A DNA stretch of 12,120 nt from DATDMG01 sp036518955 (GCA_036518955.1 DATDMG010000452.1:1-12120), one strand, 5' to 3'; positions 1 through 7,115 are shown, numbered from the stretch's first letter. Numbers and translations: made by a program. Notes: generated from the letters alone by a model not told the origin.

Positions 1-234
1 CTCGGCCCGTCGATCGACTTCATCACCCATGCCCTCACCCTCGCCGCTCCGGCGGCGCCGCCGCCCACCAGTTCGTCGACCACGACCGCACCACCCTCGG
101 CCACGCCCACCACCCCAGTGGCGACCGCCCCGGTGTCGACCACGCCGGTGTCGACCACGCCACCGGTTGGGCCCACCGCCTCCAGCAGCTCAGCGGCCGG
201 CGAGCCACCGCACGTCACGAGCACCGACTCCTGA
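1..234 (+). CDS. C-terminal end of an unidentified exported or membrane protein (partial, cut by the left edge)
   Basis: Reading frame 1 is open from the first base to a TGA at 232-234, giving 77 residues without a visible start. It begins LGPSIDFITHALTLAAPAAP and then becomes a long Pro/Thr/Ser/Ala tail that includes a tandem PVSTT-PVSTT repeat (two copies of ccggtgtcgaccacg). Third codon positions are almost all G or C, as in a real gene here. Such tails usually sit outside the membrane in actinobacterial cell-wall or secreted proteins, so an envelope location is likely. No catalytic motif falls in the visible part and the family cannot be named. The gene runs toward the PPOX gene on the other strand. 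I see no clear terminator in the 126 bases between them. Confidence 0.6.
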   Translation, partial: LGPSIDFITHALTLAAPAAPPPTSSSTTTAPPSATPTTPVATAPVSTTPVSTTPPVGPTASSSSAAGEPPHVTSTDS

Positions 235-360
235 TGATCTCGATGCCCGCTCGGCCGGCACCGACGACGAACGGTCCCACCCTCGGCACGATCATCCTCC
301 GCAAGCATCCCGAGCAGCTGCACCGGCAGCGCACCCGGCTCGGCCGACGATGGCCTTCGG

Positions 361-1005
361 TTAGTAGATGGTCTGGCGGATCCGCTCGGGACAGGCCGCG
401 TCGTAGGCGTCGCCGTCGAACCGGCCCTGGGTGATCTGCTGCATGATCGCGCCGACCGTGGGCAGCTCCGCCGGATGCCGGAACAGCTCCGGATCCCACA
501 CCCTGCCCCGGATGAACGCCTTCGGGCACTGCGTGTACACCGCCCCGACGGCGATCTCGAGCACCGTGCGGGGCAGCCTGCCGTCGATCGCGAAGCTCGC
601 GAGCAGCTCCGGGTCGGTGCGCAGTACGGCAGTCCCGTTGACCCGCAGGGTGGTGCCGAGGCCAGGGATGACGAACAGCAGCGCGACCCGCGGGTCGACG
701 ACGATGTTGCGCAGCGAGTCCAGCCGGTTGTTGCCCCGGCGGTCCGGCAACTGCAGGGTGCGCTCGTCGACGATCCGGACGAACCCGGCCGGGTCTCCCC
801 GCGGCGAGCAGTCCAGCCCGCCCGGGCCGGACGTCGCCAGGATGACCAGCGGCGCCTCCTCGAGGTAGCGCGCCTGCAGCGGGGTGATCACCCGCGTCTC
901 CTTCTCGCCGACCACCGCCGTGGGCACGTCGTAGATCGCCTCCAGCGCCTCGATCGTCGTCACGGCATCCGCGGGCGGGGCCGGTCGGGAGGTGACGTCG
1001 GTCAT
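361..1005 (-). CDS. FMN-dependent pyridoxamine 5'-phosphate oxidase-family protein (DR_2398/MSMEG_1061-like)
   Basis: The 214-residue product has the split-barrel flavin fold of the PPOX superfamily and resembles the DR_2398 subgroup. Landmarks are CSPRGD at 66-71, the PDRRGNNRLDSLRNI block at about 87-101 (a flavin-phosphate contact region in this family), LRVNGTA at 120-126 and QCPKAF at 159-164, where relatives more often have HCPKA. The length is normal for the subgroup. It is probably a cytosolic flavin or deazaflavin oxidoreductase of unknown substrate, not the true PdxH of vitamin B6 synthesis. The ATG start has no Shine-Dalgarno sequence, but a TACGGT hexamer lies six bases upstream, so leaderless transcription is likely. 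It lies 81 bases downstream of the CdtB-chimera gene on the same strand; its own promoter argues against strict co-transcription. Family assignment is firm, substrate unknown. Confidence 0.88.
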   Translation of the reverse strand: MTDVTSRPAPPADAVTTIEALEAIYDVPTAVVGEKETRVITPLQARYLEEAPLVILATSGPGGLDCSPRGDPAGFVRIVDERTLQLPDRRGNNRLDSLRNIVVDPRVALLFVIPGLGTTLRVNGTAVLRTDPELLASFAIDGRLPRTVLEIAVGAVYTQCPKAFIRGRVWDPELFRHPAELPTVGAIMQQITQGRFDGDAYDAACPERIRQTIY

Positions 1006-1011
1006 GGAGCG

Positions 1012-1017
1012 ACCGTA
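1012..1017 (-). promoter_or_regulatory. Putative -10 box for leaderless transcription of the PPOX gene
   Basis: On the minus strand the sequence reads TACGGT, then six bases, then the ATG at 1005. TANNNT placed six to seven bases before a start codon that lacks a Shine-Dalgarno sequence is the usual actinobacterial leaderless arrangement. No convincing -35 box was found. Confidence 0.4.
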
Positions 1018-1050
1018 CGTCGGACGGCGAGCGACCCGCCAGGGGGTTTC

Positions 1051-1068
1051 GGTCGGCGCGGTCGGCGT
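1051..1068. repeat. Short tandem duplication (GGTCGGCG[C/T] x2)
   Basis: GGTCGGCGC (1051-1059) is followed directly by GGTCGGCGT (1060-1068). It lies in the 81-base gap between the end of the chimera gene and the PPOX gene. It may be chance in GC-rich DNA; no hairpin with a T-tract accompanies it. Confidence 0.3.
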
Positions 1069-1086
1069 CGCCGCGGAGCCGGCCGG

Positions 1087-4000
1087 TCAGCCGGCGCAGT
1101 AATCCCGCAGGGAGTTGTCCGGACCTCCGTTGTACGTCGGGCAGGGGCTGAAGACGTTGGTCAGGGGGGCATAGCCCTCACCCTGGATCACGAACTGGTC
1201 CAGGTGCAGCGAGGAGTTCGCGTGGCCCGCCGGGACGGTCCAGGTGTAGGTGTAGCCGTCGACGGTGGGCGGCGTGTACGCGATGGGATTCCACGACCAC
1301 GCGGGGGCCGTGCTGCTGGTGCCTGCGTAGGTCAGGTACGTGCTGTTCTCCACCAGCGCGTCCGTGCAGACGTACCCTCCCCCGTTGTAGTTGACCGGCC
1401 AGCAGGGATTGTCCGGGTGGGGACGCGAGGCGACGTCCCACCCCCACACATAGACGCGGTGGAACGAATAGGGCACCAGGAAATCCGCGGAGTACGTGGT
1501 GGAGGTGGCGCCGATGGCGACCTTCACGTTGGTGACGGGCTTGCCGCCGGGCAGGGACAGGGTGGTGACGCTGATCCCGCCGCCGGGTGCGGAGTTGTTG
1601 CCGTCCGCGTCCTGGGCGGTCACGTCGATCCGGTAGGTCTTCCCTCCGGGGTCGAGCCCGCCGATCGTGGTCTGCAGCATCGAGGCCGGCAGGGTGGCGA
1701 CCGCCTGGTCATTGACGCTCACCACGTACCGGGCCGCACCGGTGGCGCTGCTCCAGGCGATCGTGGCGGAGGTGTAGTCGCTGCCCAGCAACCGGCCACC
1801 GGGGCCCGTGTTGGCCGCCACCTCACGCCCTCGTGAGGTGTAGGGCGTCGGGGGCGCAGCCGGTGGAGTGCCGCCGGCGACGGCGCCCTGTTCGGCCGCC
1901 AGGTAGTCGGCACCGGGCTGCTGGTCGTACGGGTTGGGCATCACGTCGTCGGTGATCTCGACGTAGCCGGCGCCGCGGTCCTTGGCCGTCTGGGCGACCT
2001 GCGTGATCCCGCTGCTCGGCACACCGTAGATGATGTGCCAGATCTTGGACGGGCTGGTCGGCGTCCAGCTCAGCCCCTGGTAGTTGAGGGCGGGGTTCGA
2101 GGCCCGGCCGAGGTAGCCGTCGTAGCTGCCCTCATAGGTCAGCAGGACGTCGGCGCTGTCCTTGTAGCACTCGGGCACCACCGTGCCCGGATTCAGGACG
2201 GTCAGTCCCCCCGGGTGGTGGCGTTTGACGTAGTTGTTGATCTCCTGGTAATTCCTGGGGACGGCGTTGTTCGCGCCGCACTCGTTGTACCCGTCGTCGA
2301 AGAAGATGCCGTCGATCGAGCTGCCGTACAGCCGGTACCAGGCGTTGATGTCCTGCTCGATCTGGGCGATCCAGTCCTCGGCAGCAGGGGAGCCGAGGCG
2401 CGTGCGGCGGTTGTCGGCCAAACCGAGGTAGCCGGTGTCGACGTACCCGATGACCTTCTTGCCCGAGACGTGCGCCCGGTCGATCACGGCGCCCCACTCG
2501 TCGACGCGCTGCGAGCCGGGTCCGTTGAGGACGTTGGCCACCAGGACGCTCATCTTGTGCGAGTCCGCACCGATCATCCGGTCCCAGGCGGCCCGGTCGG
2601 CCTTCGGGTGGGTGTAGGCGGCCACCGCGATCTGCTGTCCGAACCGGGAGGGGGTCGAGCTGGATGGCTCGTGGATCCAGCCGGCGAACAAGGCGTCGAC
2701 GACGGCCTCCTGGTACGCGGCCGCCATCTTGTCGATGCCGGCAGGGGTGAGGGTCACGCCGTCGGACTTCAGGTCCGCGTCGGTCACGCGGCTCATGTCG
2801 GCCAGCACCACGTGCCGGCCGGCGTTCCGCAGGTTCGTCACCAGGGTCCTGACCCGGTCGTTGAACGGTCCCACCTGACGGGTGACGCTGGCGGCGGTCG
2901 GGGGGACGAGGGCGGCCACCACCACCTTGGCGGGGTCGGCCAACTGGATCTGGTCGATCCGGGCGGCCATGTCGCCCGGGCCGGCGCCCGGCGCGTAGTT
3001 CGCGGCCTTGACCTCGTCGACCCCCGGCTGGAGCAGCACGATGTTCGAGGAGTCCGCCGTCGTCGGCTGCTGCCGCGGGGACACGTCACCGCCCTGGCCG
3101 CTCCCCGTGCCTCCGCCACCGGGTGGAGAGCTGGTGCCGCCGCTCGGCGGACCGCCGGTGCCACCGCCACCGGGTGGAGAGCCGGTGCCACCACCTTGCT
3201 CCGGGTTGGTGTTCTTGCCGTCGCTGTACGGCTCGTACGCGAGCCCGCCGCCCAGGGTGTGGGAGCCGACGAAGGTGTAGGCCGGCACGTCCCGCTTGCT
3301 GATCCAGGCGAACAGGGCCAACAGGCCCAGCCCGAACGTTGTCAGCGCGGATGTCGAGTTCGGGCCGCTGGGAGTTTCGGGCGCGGGAACGTACGGCCTG
3401 ATCGTCAGCGGCGGAGGTTCGGCACCCGCGCGCAGGCTGTTCATCCGCACCGCGGCGTGGTCCGGGGTGGCGCCGTCCTGGCGGCTGGCGGTGAGCGACC
3501 TGTCGGAGAGGTCGTTGGTGACGAAGTAGTCCAGCTCTCCCCCGCCGATGTGGGTGGCCCGACCGGAAGCGACGGTCCGTGCGTTCGGTGGCCAGCCGGT
3601 TCGGTTGACGATCGTCTCCGGCGCGACGTTGAAGTCGGCGCCGACCGTCCAGGTGTTGGTGACGCTGGAACCGGGATTGATCGCGTCGTCGATCGCGTCC
3701 AGCATGGCGGCGGAATCCCCACCACCGCCGGACAGGCCGTGGAAGGTGATGTACCAGTGGGTGCCGAACCGCACGCCCAGCGCGACCCGGCCGCGCTGGG
3801 TCGGGTTGGCGAACGTCCGGACCTCATCCGGCTCGTGCACGGTGACGATCGCGATGTTCACCCGGCCGGCAGTGTTCGGATTGGGGTTGGTGTCGGTCTG
3901 CGTGAAGTAGACGTTGTACCAACCCGGGCCTCTGTCCACGCTGTCCGGCGTCCAGTGGTATTCCTGCACCCCAGGGGCAGGGGCGGTGGGCACCTGCACG

Positions 4001-4263
4001 GCGTCGGGCGGCCCGCCCGGCCCGACCTCCTGCAGCATGGCCACGTCGGTGTATCGCATGAACCTCTGCACGGACGTCGTCCACTTGCTACCGGCGTCGT
4101 CGCTGCCCGCGCCCTGGAGATTGTTGGTGATCAGTGACGCCCGGGACAGCGGCAGTTCGGTGGCCGCTGCCGGTGACACCAGCACGGCCGGCATCGTGGC
4201 CAGAATCGACGCGGTGAGCAGCGACGCGACCAACGCGGGGGATCTCAGGACTCGCGTGGTGAT
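1087..4263 (-). CDS. Secreted multidomain protein: CdtB-like nuclease, degenerate SGNH hydrolase, spherulin-4/GH135-like domain, FnIII-like module
   Basis: The frame is open from a TTG at 4383 (1098 codons). I start it at the ATC at 4263 because GAGGAGGT ends five bases before it and a clean signal peptide follows; numbering below uses the longer frame. Residues 41-75 are an export signal (TTRVLRS, hydrophobic core, PAAA). Residues 82-315 match cytolethal distending toxin subunit B: NNLQGAG, SKW, MLQE (E119), RVNIAIV, TFHGL (H215), GADFN (D250, N252), LDYF (D285) and PDHAAV (D308, H309), so the metal-dependent nuclease/phosphatase residues appear present. Residues 326-565 resemble an SGNH hydrolase without its Ser and His, split by a Gly/Pro linker at 397-432. 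Residues 584-825 resemble spherulin-4/GH135 (GIFFDD 692-697, TYEGSY 749-754). FnIII-like 857-942; Cys-containing end 950-1098 (C994, C1006, C1081, C1096). Domain calls rest on motifs; the whole-protein role, perhaps a eukaryote- or biofilm-directed effector, is inference. Confidence 0.85.
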   Translation of the reverse strand: MTTRVLRSPALVASLLTASILATMPAVLVSPAAATELPLSRASLITNNLQGAGSDDAGSKWTTSVQRFMRYTDVAMLQEVGPGGPPDAVQVPTAPAPGVQEYHWTPDSVDRGPGWYNVYFTQTDTNPNPNTAGRVNIAIVTVHEPDEVRTFANPTQRGRVALGVRFGTHWYITFHGLSGGGGDSAAMLDAIDDAINPGSSVTNTWTVGADFNVAPETIVNRTGWPPNARTVASGRATHIGGGELDYFVTNDLSDRSLTASRQDGATPDHAAVRMNSLRAGAEPPPLTIRPYVPAPETPSGPNSTSALTTFGLGLLALFAWISKRDVPAYTFVGSHTLGGGLAYEPYSDGKNTNPEQGGGTGSPPGGGGTGGPPSGGTSSPPGGGGTGSGQGGDVSPRQQPTTADSSNIVLLQPGVDEVKAANYAPGAGPGDMAARIDQIQLADPAKVVVAALVPPTAASVTRQVGPFNDRVRTLVTNLRNAGRHVVLADMSRVTDADLKSDGVTLTPAGIDKMAAAYQEAVVDALFAGWIHEPSSSTPSRFGQQIAVAAYTHPKADRAAWDRMIGADSHKMSVLVANVLNGPGSQRVDEWGAVIDRAHVSGKKVIGYVDTGYLGLADNRRTRLGSPAAEDWIAQIEQDINAWYRLYGSSIDGIFFDDGYNECGANNAVPRNYQEINNYVKRHHPGGLTVLNPGTVVPECYKDSADVLLTYEGSYDGYLGRASNPALNYQGLSWTPTSPSKIWHIIYGVPSSGITQVAQTAKDRGAGYVEITDDVMPNPYDQQPGADYLAAEQGAVAGGTPPAAPPTPYTSRGREVAANTGPGGRLLGSDYTSATIAWSSATGAARYVVSVNDQAVATLPASMLQTTIGGLDPGGKTYRIDVTAQDADGNNSAPGGGISVTTLSLPGGKPVTNVKVAIGATSTTYSADFLVPYSFHRVYVWGWDVASRPHPDNPCWPVNYNGGGYVCTDALVENSTYLTYAGTSSTAPAWSWNPIAYTPPTVDGYTYTWTVPAGHANSSLHLDQFVIQGEGYAPLTNVFSPCPTYNGGPDNSLRDYCAG
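3113..3192. repeat. Imperfect 51-bp-period repeat encoding the Gly/Pro linker of the chimera
   Basis: A 29-base unit starting CCGCCACCGGGTGGAGAG occurs at 3113-3141 and again at 3164-3192, with two mismatches. The period of 51 bases keeps the frame and encodes repeated PPGGGGTG/PPSGG segments (linker residues about 397-432). Such in-frame repeats can expand or contract by slippage and change the linker length. Confidence 0.7.
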
Positions 4264-4267
4264 GGTG

Positions 4268-4275
4268 ACCTCCTC
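4268..4275 (-). promoter_or_regulatory. Strong Shine-Dalgarno sequence pointing at an ATC codon
   Basis: On the minus strand GAGGAGGT is followed by CACC and then ATC ACC ACG CGA. This is an excellent SD at ideal spacing, but the codon at the start position is ATC (4263-4261). An ATG there would give a textbook start to the signal peptide. The in-frame TTG at 4383 and ATG at 4371 have no SD and would add a basic extension of about 40 residues. The SD decides my start call. Confidence 0.6.
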
Positions 4276-4307
4276 AGATCGACGTGTGGCCGCTGCGGCC
4301 TGCCCTG

Positions 4308-4376
4308 ACCTCCGGGAGGTGGTGGCGCAGCGTCCGCCGCTCAATCGGCGGATGTGCCGATTGCAGTGCATTGACA
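4308..4376. promoter_or_regulatory. Palindrome-rich control region between the chimera and the STAND regulator
   Basis: The 160 bases between the divergent starts contain ACCTCC-G-GGAGGT (4308-4320), TCCGCCG-N6-CGGCGGA (4333-4352) and the overlapping AATCGG-N8-CCGATT (4343-4362). A perfect -35 hexamer TTGACA lies on the plus strand at 4371-4376, but no good -10 follows at 16-18 bases. The XRE-type regulator gene next door makes these arms plausible operator half-sites shared by both promoters; that is inference. Confidence 0.45.
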
Positions 4377-4423
4377 GGATCAAGACCAGGCACAGGGACA
4401 GGCAGAACTAGCAGGGGGCAGGA

Positions 4424-6712
4424 GTGCCTGAGGACAGACCGGTAGCGGCGGGGACGACGGACGGCGCGTTCGGGGGGCTTCTGCGGCGGTTGCGGCACGC
4501 CGCCGGTCTCACCCTGGAGGAGCTGTCGACCGTCTCCGGGGTCAGCGTGCGAGCGATCAGCAACATGGAACGCGGGGAGAGCCTCCGTCCGCAGCGCGGC
4601 ACCGTGACGGCACTCGCCGACGCGCTGCAGCTGACCGGTGGATCGCGGGAGGAGCTGTTGGGAGCAGCCCGCGCCGGCCGGCGCCGCAGTCCGCCGTCGG
4701 CCCCGGGGGTGATGGCGATGCCGCGCGGCGTGTCCGACTTCACCGGCCGCGGCCGGGAGGTGAGCTGGCTGACCTCGCTCGCGGACGGCTCCTCGGGCAC
4801 GCAGGCTCCCATTGCCGTCATCTCCGGACCGCCCGGGGTCGGGAAGACGAGCCTGGCTGTGCACGCCGTCTCACAGTTGTCGCCGCGCTATCCTGACGGG
4901 CGCTTCTTCATCGACCTCCGCGGCCTCGAGACACGGCCGCAGGACCCCGCAGTCGTCCTGGAGCGGCTGGTCCGCACCTTGGCGCCGGACCGCGCGAAGC
5001 TGCCGCTGGATCTCGGTGACAGAGCGGCTCTCTACCGCTCCGTGGTAGCCGAGCGCCGGGTCGCCGTGGTGCTGGACAACGCCGCCGACGAGACGCAGGT
5101 GCGCCCGCTGCTCCCGGCCTCCGGGCCGGCCCTGACAGTGATCACCAGCCGGCGGCTGCTCACGGGCCTGGAGGGCATGGCCCGGCTGACACTGCAGCCA
5201 CTGTCCGATGACGAGGCTCACGACCTGCTGGAACGCCTGGTCGCCGGTCTCCCCGGCACCGGCGGCGATGCTCGTGCGGTCATCAGGCTGGCGCACTCCT
5301 GCGGCAACCTACCCCTGGCCCTGCGGATCGTGGGGAACCGGCTGGCCAGCCGCCCCGACTGGTCGCCCGACCGGCTTGCCGCCCGGCTCGAGGACGAGGG
5401 TCGCCGCCTGGACGCGTTGACCGCGGGTGACCTGGAGATCACCGCTGCCTTCGAGCTGTCGCACGGTCAGCTGTCGGGTGCCGCGCAGCAGCTCTTCCGT
5501 CGTCTGTCCCTGGTGCCGGGGCCCGACAGCGGACCGGAACTCGCCGCGGCGCTGGGCGGGCTGCCGGCCGACACCGCCGAGGATGCCCTCGACGAGCTGG
5601 TCGAACGGGGCCTGGTGCAGTCCGGCTTCACCACACGCTACCGGCTGCACGACCTCATCCGGCTCTTCGCCCGGCGGCGGCTCGAGCAGGAAGAACCCGC
5701 GGACGAGCGGGGCGCCCTCGAGACGCGGGCGGTGGACTGGCTGCTGGACACGGCCATCGTCGCCGGCCGCTGGTTCGAGCCGGACTACGCCGGCCTGCCC
5801 GAGGACTGGGACGACCGCGTGCCGCTGGACACCGCCGAGGCAGCACAGCACTGGCTGATGGCCGAAGCCGACAGTTGGCTGGCCGCCCTGGAGTGGGCGT
5901 CCGCCGCGGGCCGGTGGCAACAGGTGATCGACGTGGCCGAATCCATGCACTGGTTCTCCGATCGCTGGATCCACTGGGGTCACTGGCCCCGGGTGTTCAC
6001 CCTCTCCAGCGACGCCGCCGCCGAGCTGGCCGACCACGCCGCCACCGCGACGCACCTGAACTACCTCTCCTGGGCCCGCAGCGTGTGTTGTGACGACCAG
6101 GCCGGAGCGATGGACTGCGCCGTCCGGGCCCGTGCCGAGGCGCTCCTGGCCGGAGACCTGCGCCAGCAAGCCTGGGCCGACTCCTACCTTGCCTCCGCGA
6201 TGCTGGACGCCGGGAACGCCTGCGACGCGCTGGGGCCGGCCGCGCGGGCGGTACGGCGGTTCCGGGCCGTCGGTGACCGCGAGGGGCTCGTGATGCACGC
6301 GCTGGCCGTGTTCGGCATCGCACTCGAGCGTTCCGGAAGGCCCCAGGATGCCCTGCGGTGCTATCAGTACCGGCTGGCGCTGGCGTCCGACCCGGCGACC
6401 GCACCGTCTCCCGCGGTCTCGGGAATGACGCGGGTGTCGGCGGCACGCGACATCGGCCGGCTGCACATCGCCCAGAAGCGGTGGCGGGAAGCCGTCGAGA
6501 CGCTCGAGCTGGCCGTCAGCTGGGAATCGGCGTCAGCCATCCCCCAGTGGCAGGCACAGCTGTACGTCACACTCGGCCAGGCGCGCTGCGCGGTGGGGCA
6601 GACCGCGCGGGGGCTGGCCGATCTGGACCGCGCCGTCGCGATCTACCGCCGGATCGGAGACGCCAGCACCGCGCAGGCCATGCAAGCCGTGCGCGACGGC
6701 CTGGACCGGTGA
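4424..6712 (+). CDS. XRE-HTH / NB-ARC / TPR (STAND-class) transcriptional regulator
   Basis: The 762-residue product joins an N-terminal XRE-like helix-turn-helix (about 16-72, core LTLEELSTVSGVSVRAISNM) to an NB-ARC NTPase and a long helical repeat region. NTPase motifs are GPPGVGKTS (135-143, Walker A), VAVVLDNAAD (213-222, Walker B), TSRR (241-244), a GLPL-like CGNLPLAL (293-300) and an MHD-like RLHD (407-410) closing a winged-helix segment. Residues from about 440 to the end are TPR-like. In this family ligand sensing by the repeats switches the NTPase and so DNA binding. The start is GTG, with AGGGGG at 4413-4418 five bases upstream. Length and motif set are complete. It is divergent from the CdtB-chimera gene and shares its control region, so it may regulate that gene as well as itself. 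The ligand cannot be predicted. Confidence 0.9.
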   Translation: MPEDRPVAAGTTDGAFGGLLRRLRHAAGLTLEELSTVSGVSVRAISNMERGESLRPQRGTVTALADALQLTGGSREELLGAARAGRRRSPPSAPGVMAMPRGVSDFTGRGREVSWLTSLADGSSGTQAPIAVISGPPGVGKTSLAVHAVSQLSPRYPDGRFFIDLRGLETRPQDPAVVLERLVRTLAPDRAKLPLDLGDRAALYRSVVAERRVAVVLDNAADETQVRPLLPASGPALTVITSRRLLTGLEGMARLTLQPLSDDEAHDLLERLVAGLPGTGGDARAVIRLAHSCGNLPLALRIVGNRLASRPDWSPDRLAARLEDEGRRLDALTAGDLEITAAFELSHGQLSGAAQQLFRRLSLVPGPDSGPELAAALGGLPADTAEDALDELVERGLVQSGFTTRYRLHDLIRLFARRRLEQEEPADERGALETRAVDWLLDTAIVAGRWFEPDYAGLPEDWDDRVPLDTAEAAQHWLMAEADSWLAALEWASAAGRWQQVIDVAESMHWFSDRWIHWGHWPRVFTLSSDAAAELADHAATATHLNYLSWARSVCCDDQAGAMDCAVRARAEALLAGDLRQQAWADSYLASAMLDAGNACDALGPAARAVRRFRAVGDREGLVMHALAVFGIALERSGRPQDALRCYQYRLALASDPATAPSPAVSGMTRVSAARDIGRLHIAQKRWREAVETLELAVSWESASAIPQWQAQLYVTLGQARCAVGQTARGLADLDRAVAIYRRIGDASTAQAMQAVRDGLDR

Positions 6713-6832
6713 ACCCGGCGTGCCGGTCGAGGGCAGGCCCAGCGCGAGGCCGGCCCCGCCGACAAGCAGCGACACGCTCGTCGCCACGATCGCGACGGTC
6801 TCCCGGAGCGACGAACCCGGGCGCCCGTCCAC
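6713..6832 (-). pseudogene. Start and single membrane helix of a small protein, running into the STAND gene (probable remnant)
   Basis: A GTG at 6832 begins VDGRPGSSLR, followed by a hydrophobic stretch (VAIVATSVSLLVGGAGLALG) that reads as a transmembrane helix. The frame stays open to 6533, but its last 60 codons lie codon-for-codon opposite the 3' end of the STAND gene and look like its antisense shadow, so only the first 40 codons are likely genuine. It lies in the same frame as, and 15 bases after, the TGA of the fragment upstream on the minus strand; both could derive from one gene broken by a nonsense codon. No SD or family identified. A short intact membrane peptide is possible but less likely. 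Confidence 0.35.
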
Positions 6833-6847
6833 GATGCGAGCACGCGG

Positions 6848-7115
6848 TCAGCAGGTGGCCAGCTGGTCGGTGTCGACCGGGGTCTGTCCGGTGCCGGTAC
6901 CGACCTGGTCGGGTGTCACATCCCACCACCCCGTCCCGACCGGGACCTCGTCGTGGTCGGCATTGGTGAAGCTGACCCGGAGAGCCGGCCGGGCGGCGGC
7001 GCCGTCAGCGAAGACGTCGGCGGTCCTGCGAACAGGAGGCCAGACCGCGCGACGCCCGGCGCGCTGACCGGACGATCGCCAGTTGGTCACGGACCGCCGG
7101 ACTCGCCGCTGCCAT
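6848..7115 (-). pseudogene. Frameshifted small gene of unknown family
   Basis: An ATG at 7115, preceded by AAAGG at good spacing, starts MAAASPAVRDQLAIVRSARR and runs 36 residues to a TGA at 7005. A second frame, open from a GTG at 7090 to a TGA at 6848, becomes protein-like where the first fails: RVSFTNADHDEVPVGTGWWD and then VTPDQV...TDQLATC. The good start is in one frame and the plausible body in another, so I read this as one gene broken by an indel between about 7000 and 7080. The alternative is a functional 80-residue protein from the GTG at 7090. A weak -10 (TATCAT on the minus strand) lies at 7178-7183. The family is not recognised. Confidence 0.45.

Noticed and set aside
29..364. 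111-codon plus-strand open frame at the left edge
   Set aside because: It is an Arg/Pro-rich alternative frame of the partial gene at 1-234, whose Pro/Thr tail frame is more protein-like.
475..1836. 453-codon plus-strand open frame opposite the PPOX gene and chimera 3' end
   Set aside because: It spans two minus-strand genes and the gap between them, with Arg/Gly/Asp-rich shadow composition.
3113..3192. Repeat array as CRISPR or mobile-element end
   Set aside because: The repeats are in frame within a coding linker, only two units, with no spacers of CRISPR size.
2035..4137. 700-codon plus-strand open frame opposite the chimera gene
   Set aside because: Composition is Gly/Val/Arg-rich with no motifs, and the opposite strand has clear domains, so it is an antisense shadow typical of GC-rich DNA.
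5309..6466. 385-codon minus-strand open frame opposite the STAND gene
   Set aside because: The sense strand encodes a complete NB-ARC/TPR protein; the antisense translation shows no domain.
6533..6712. Continuation of the membrane-helix fragment opposite the end of the STAND gene
   Set aside because: It is phase-aligned with the STAND codons and reads as their antisense shadow, so it is not counted as coding.
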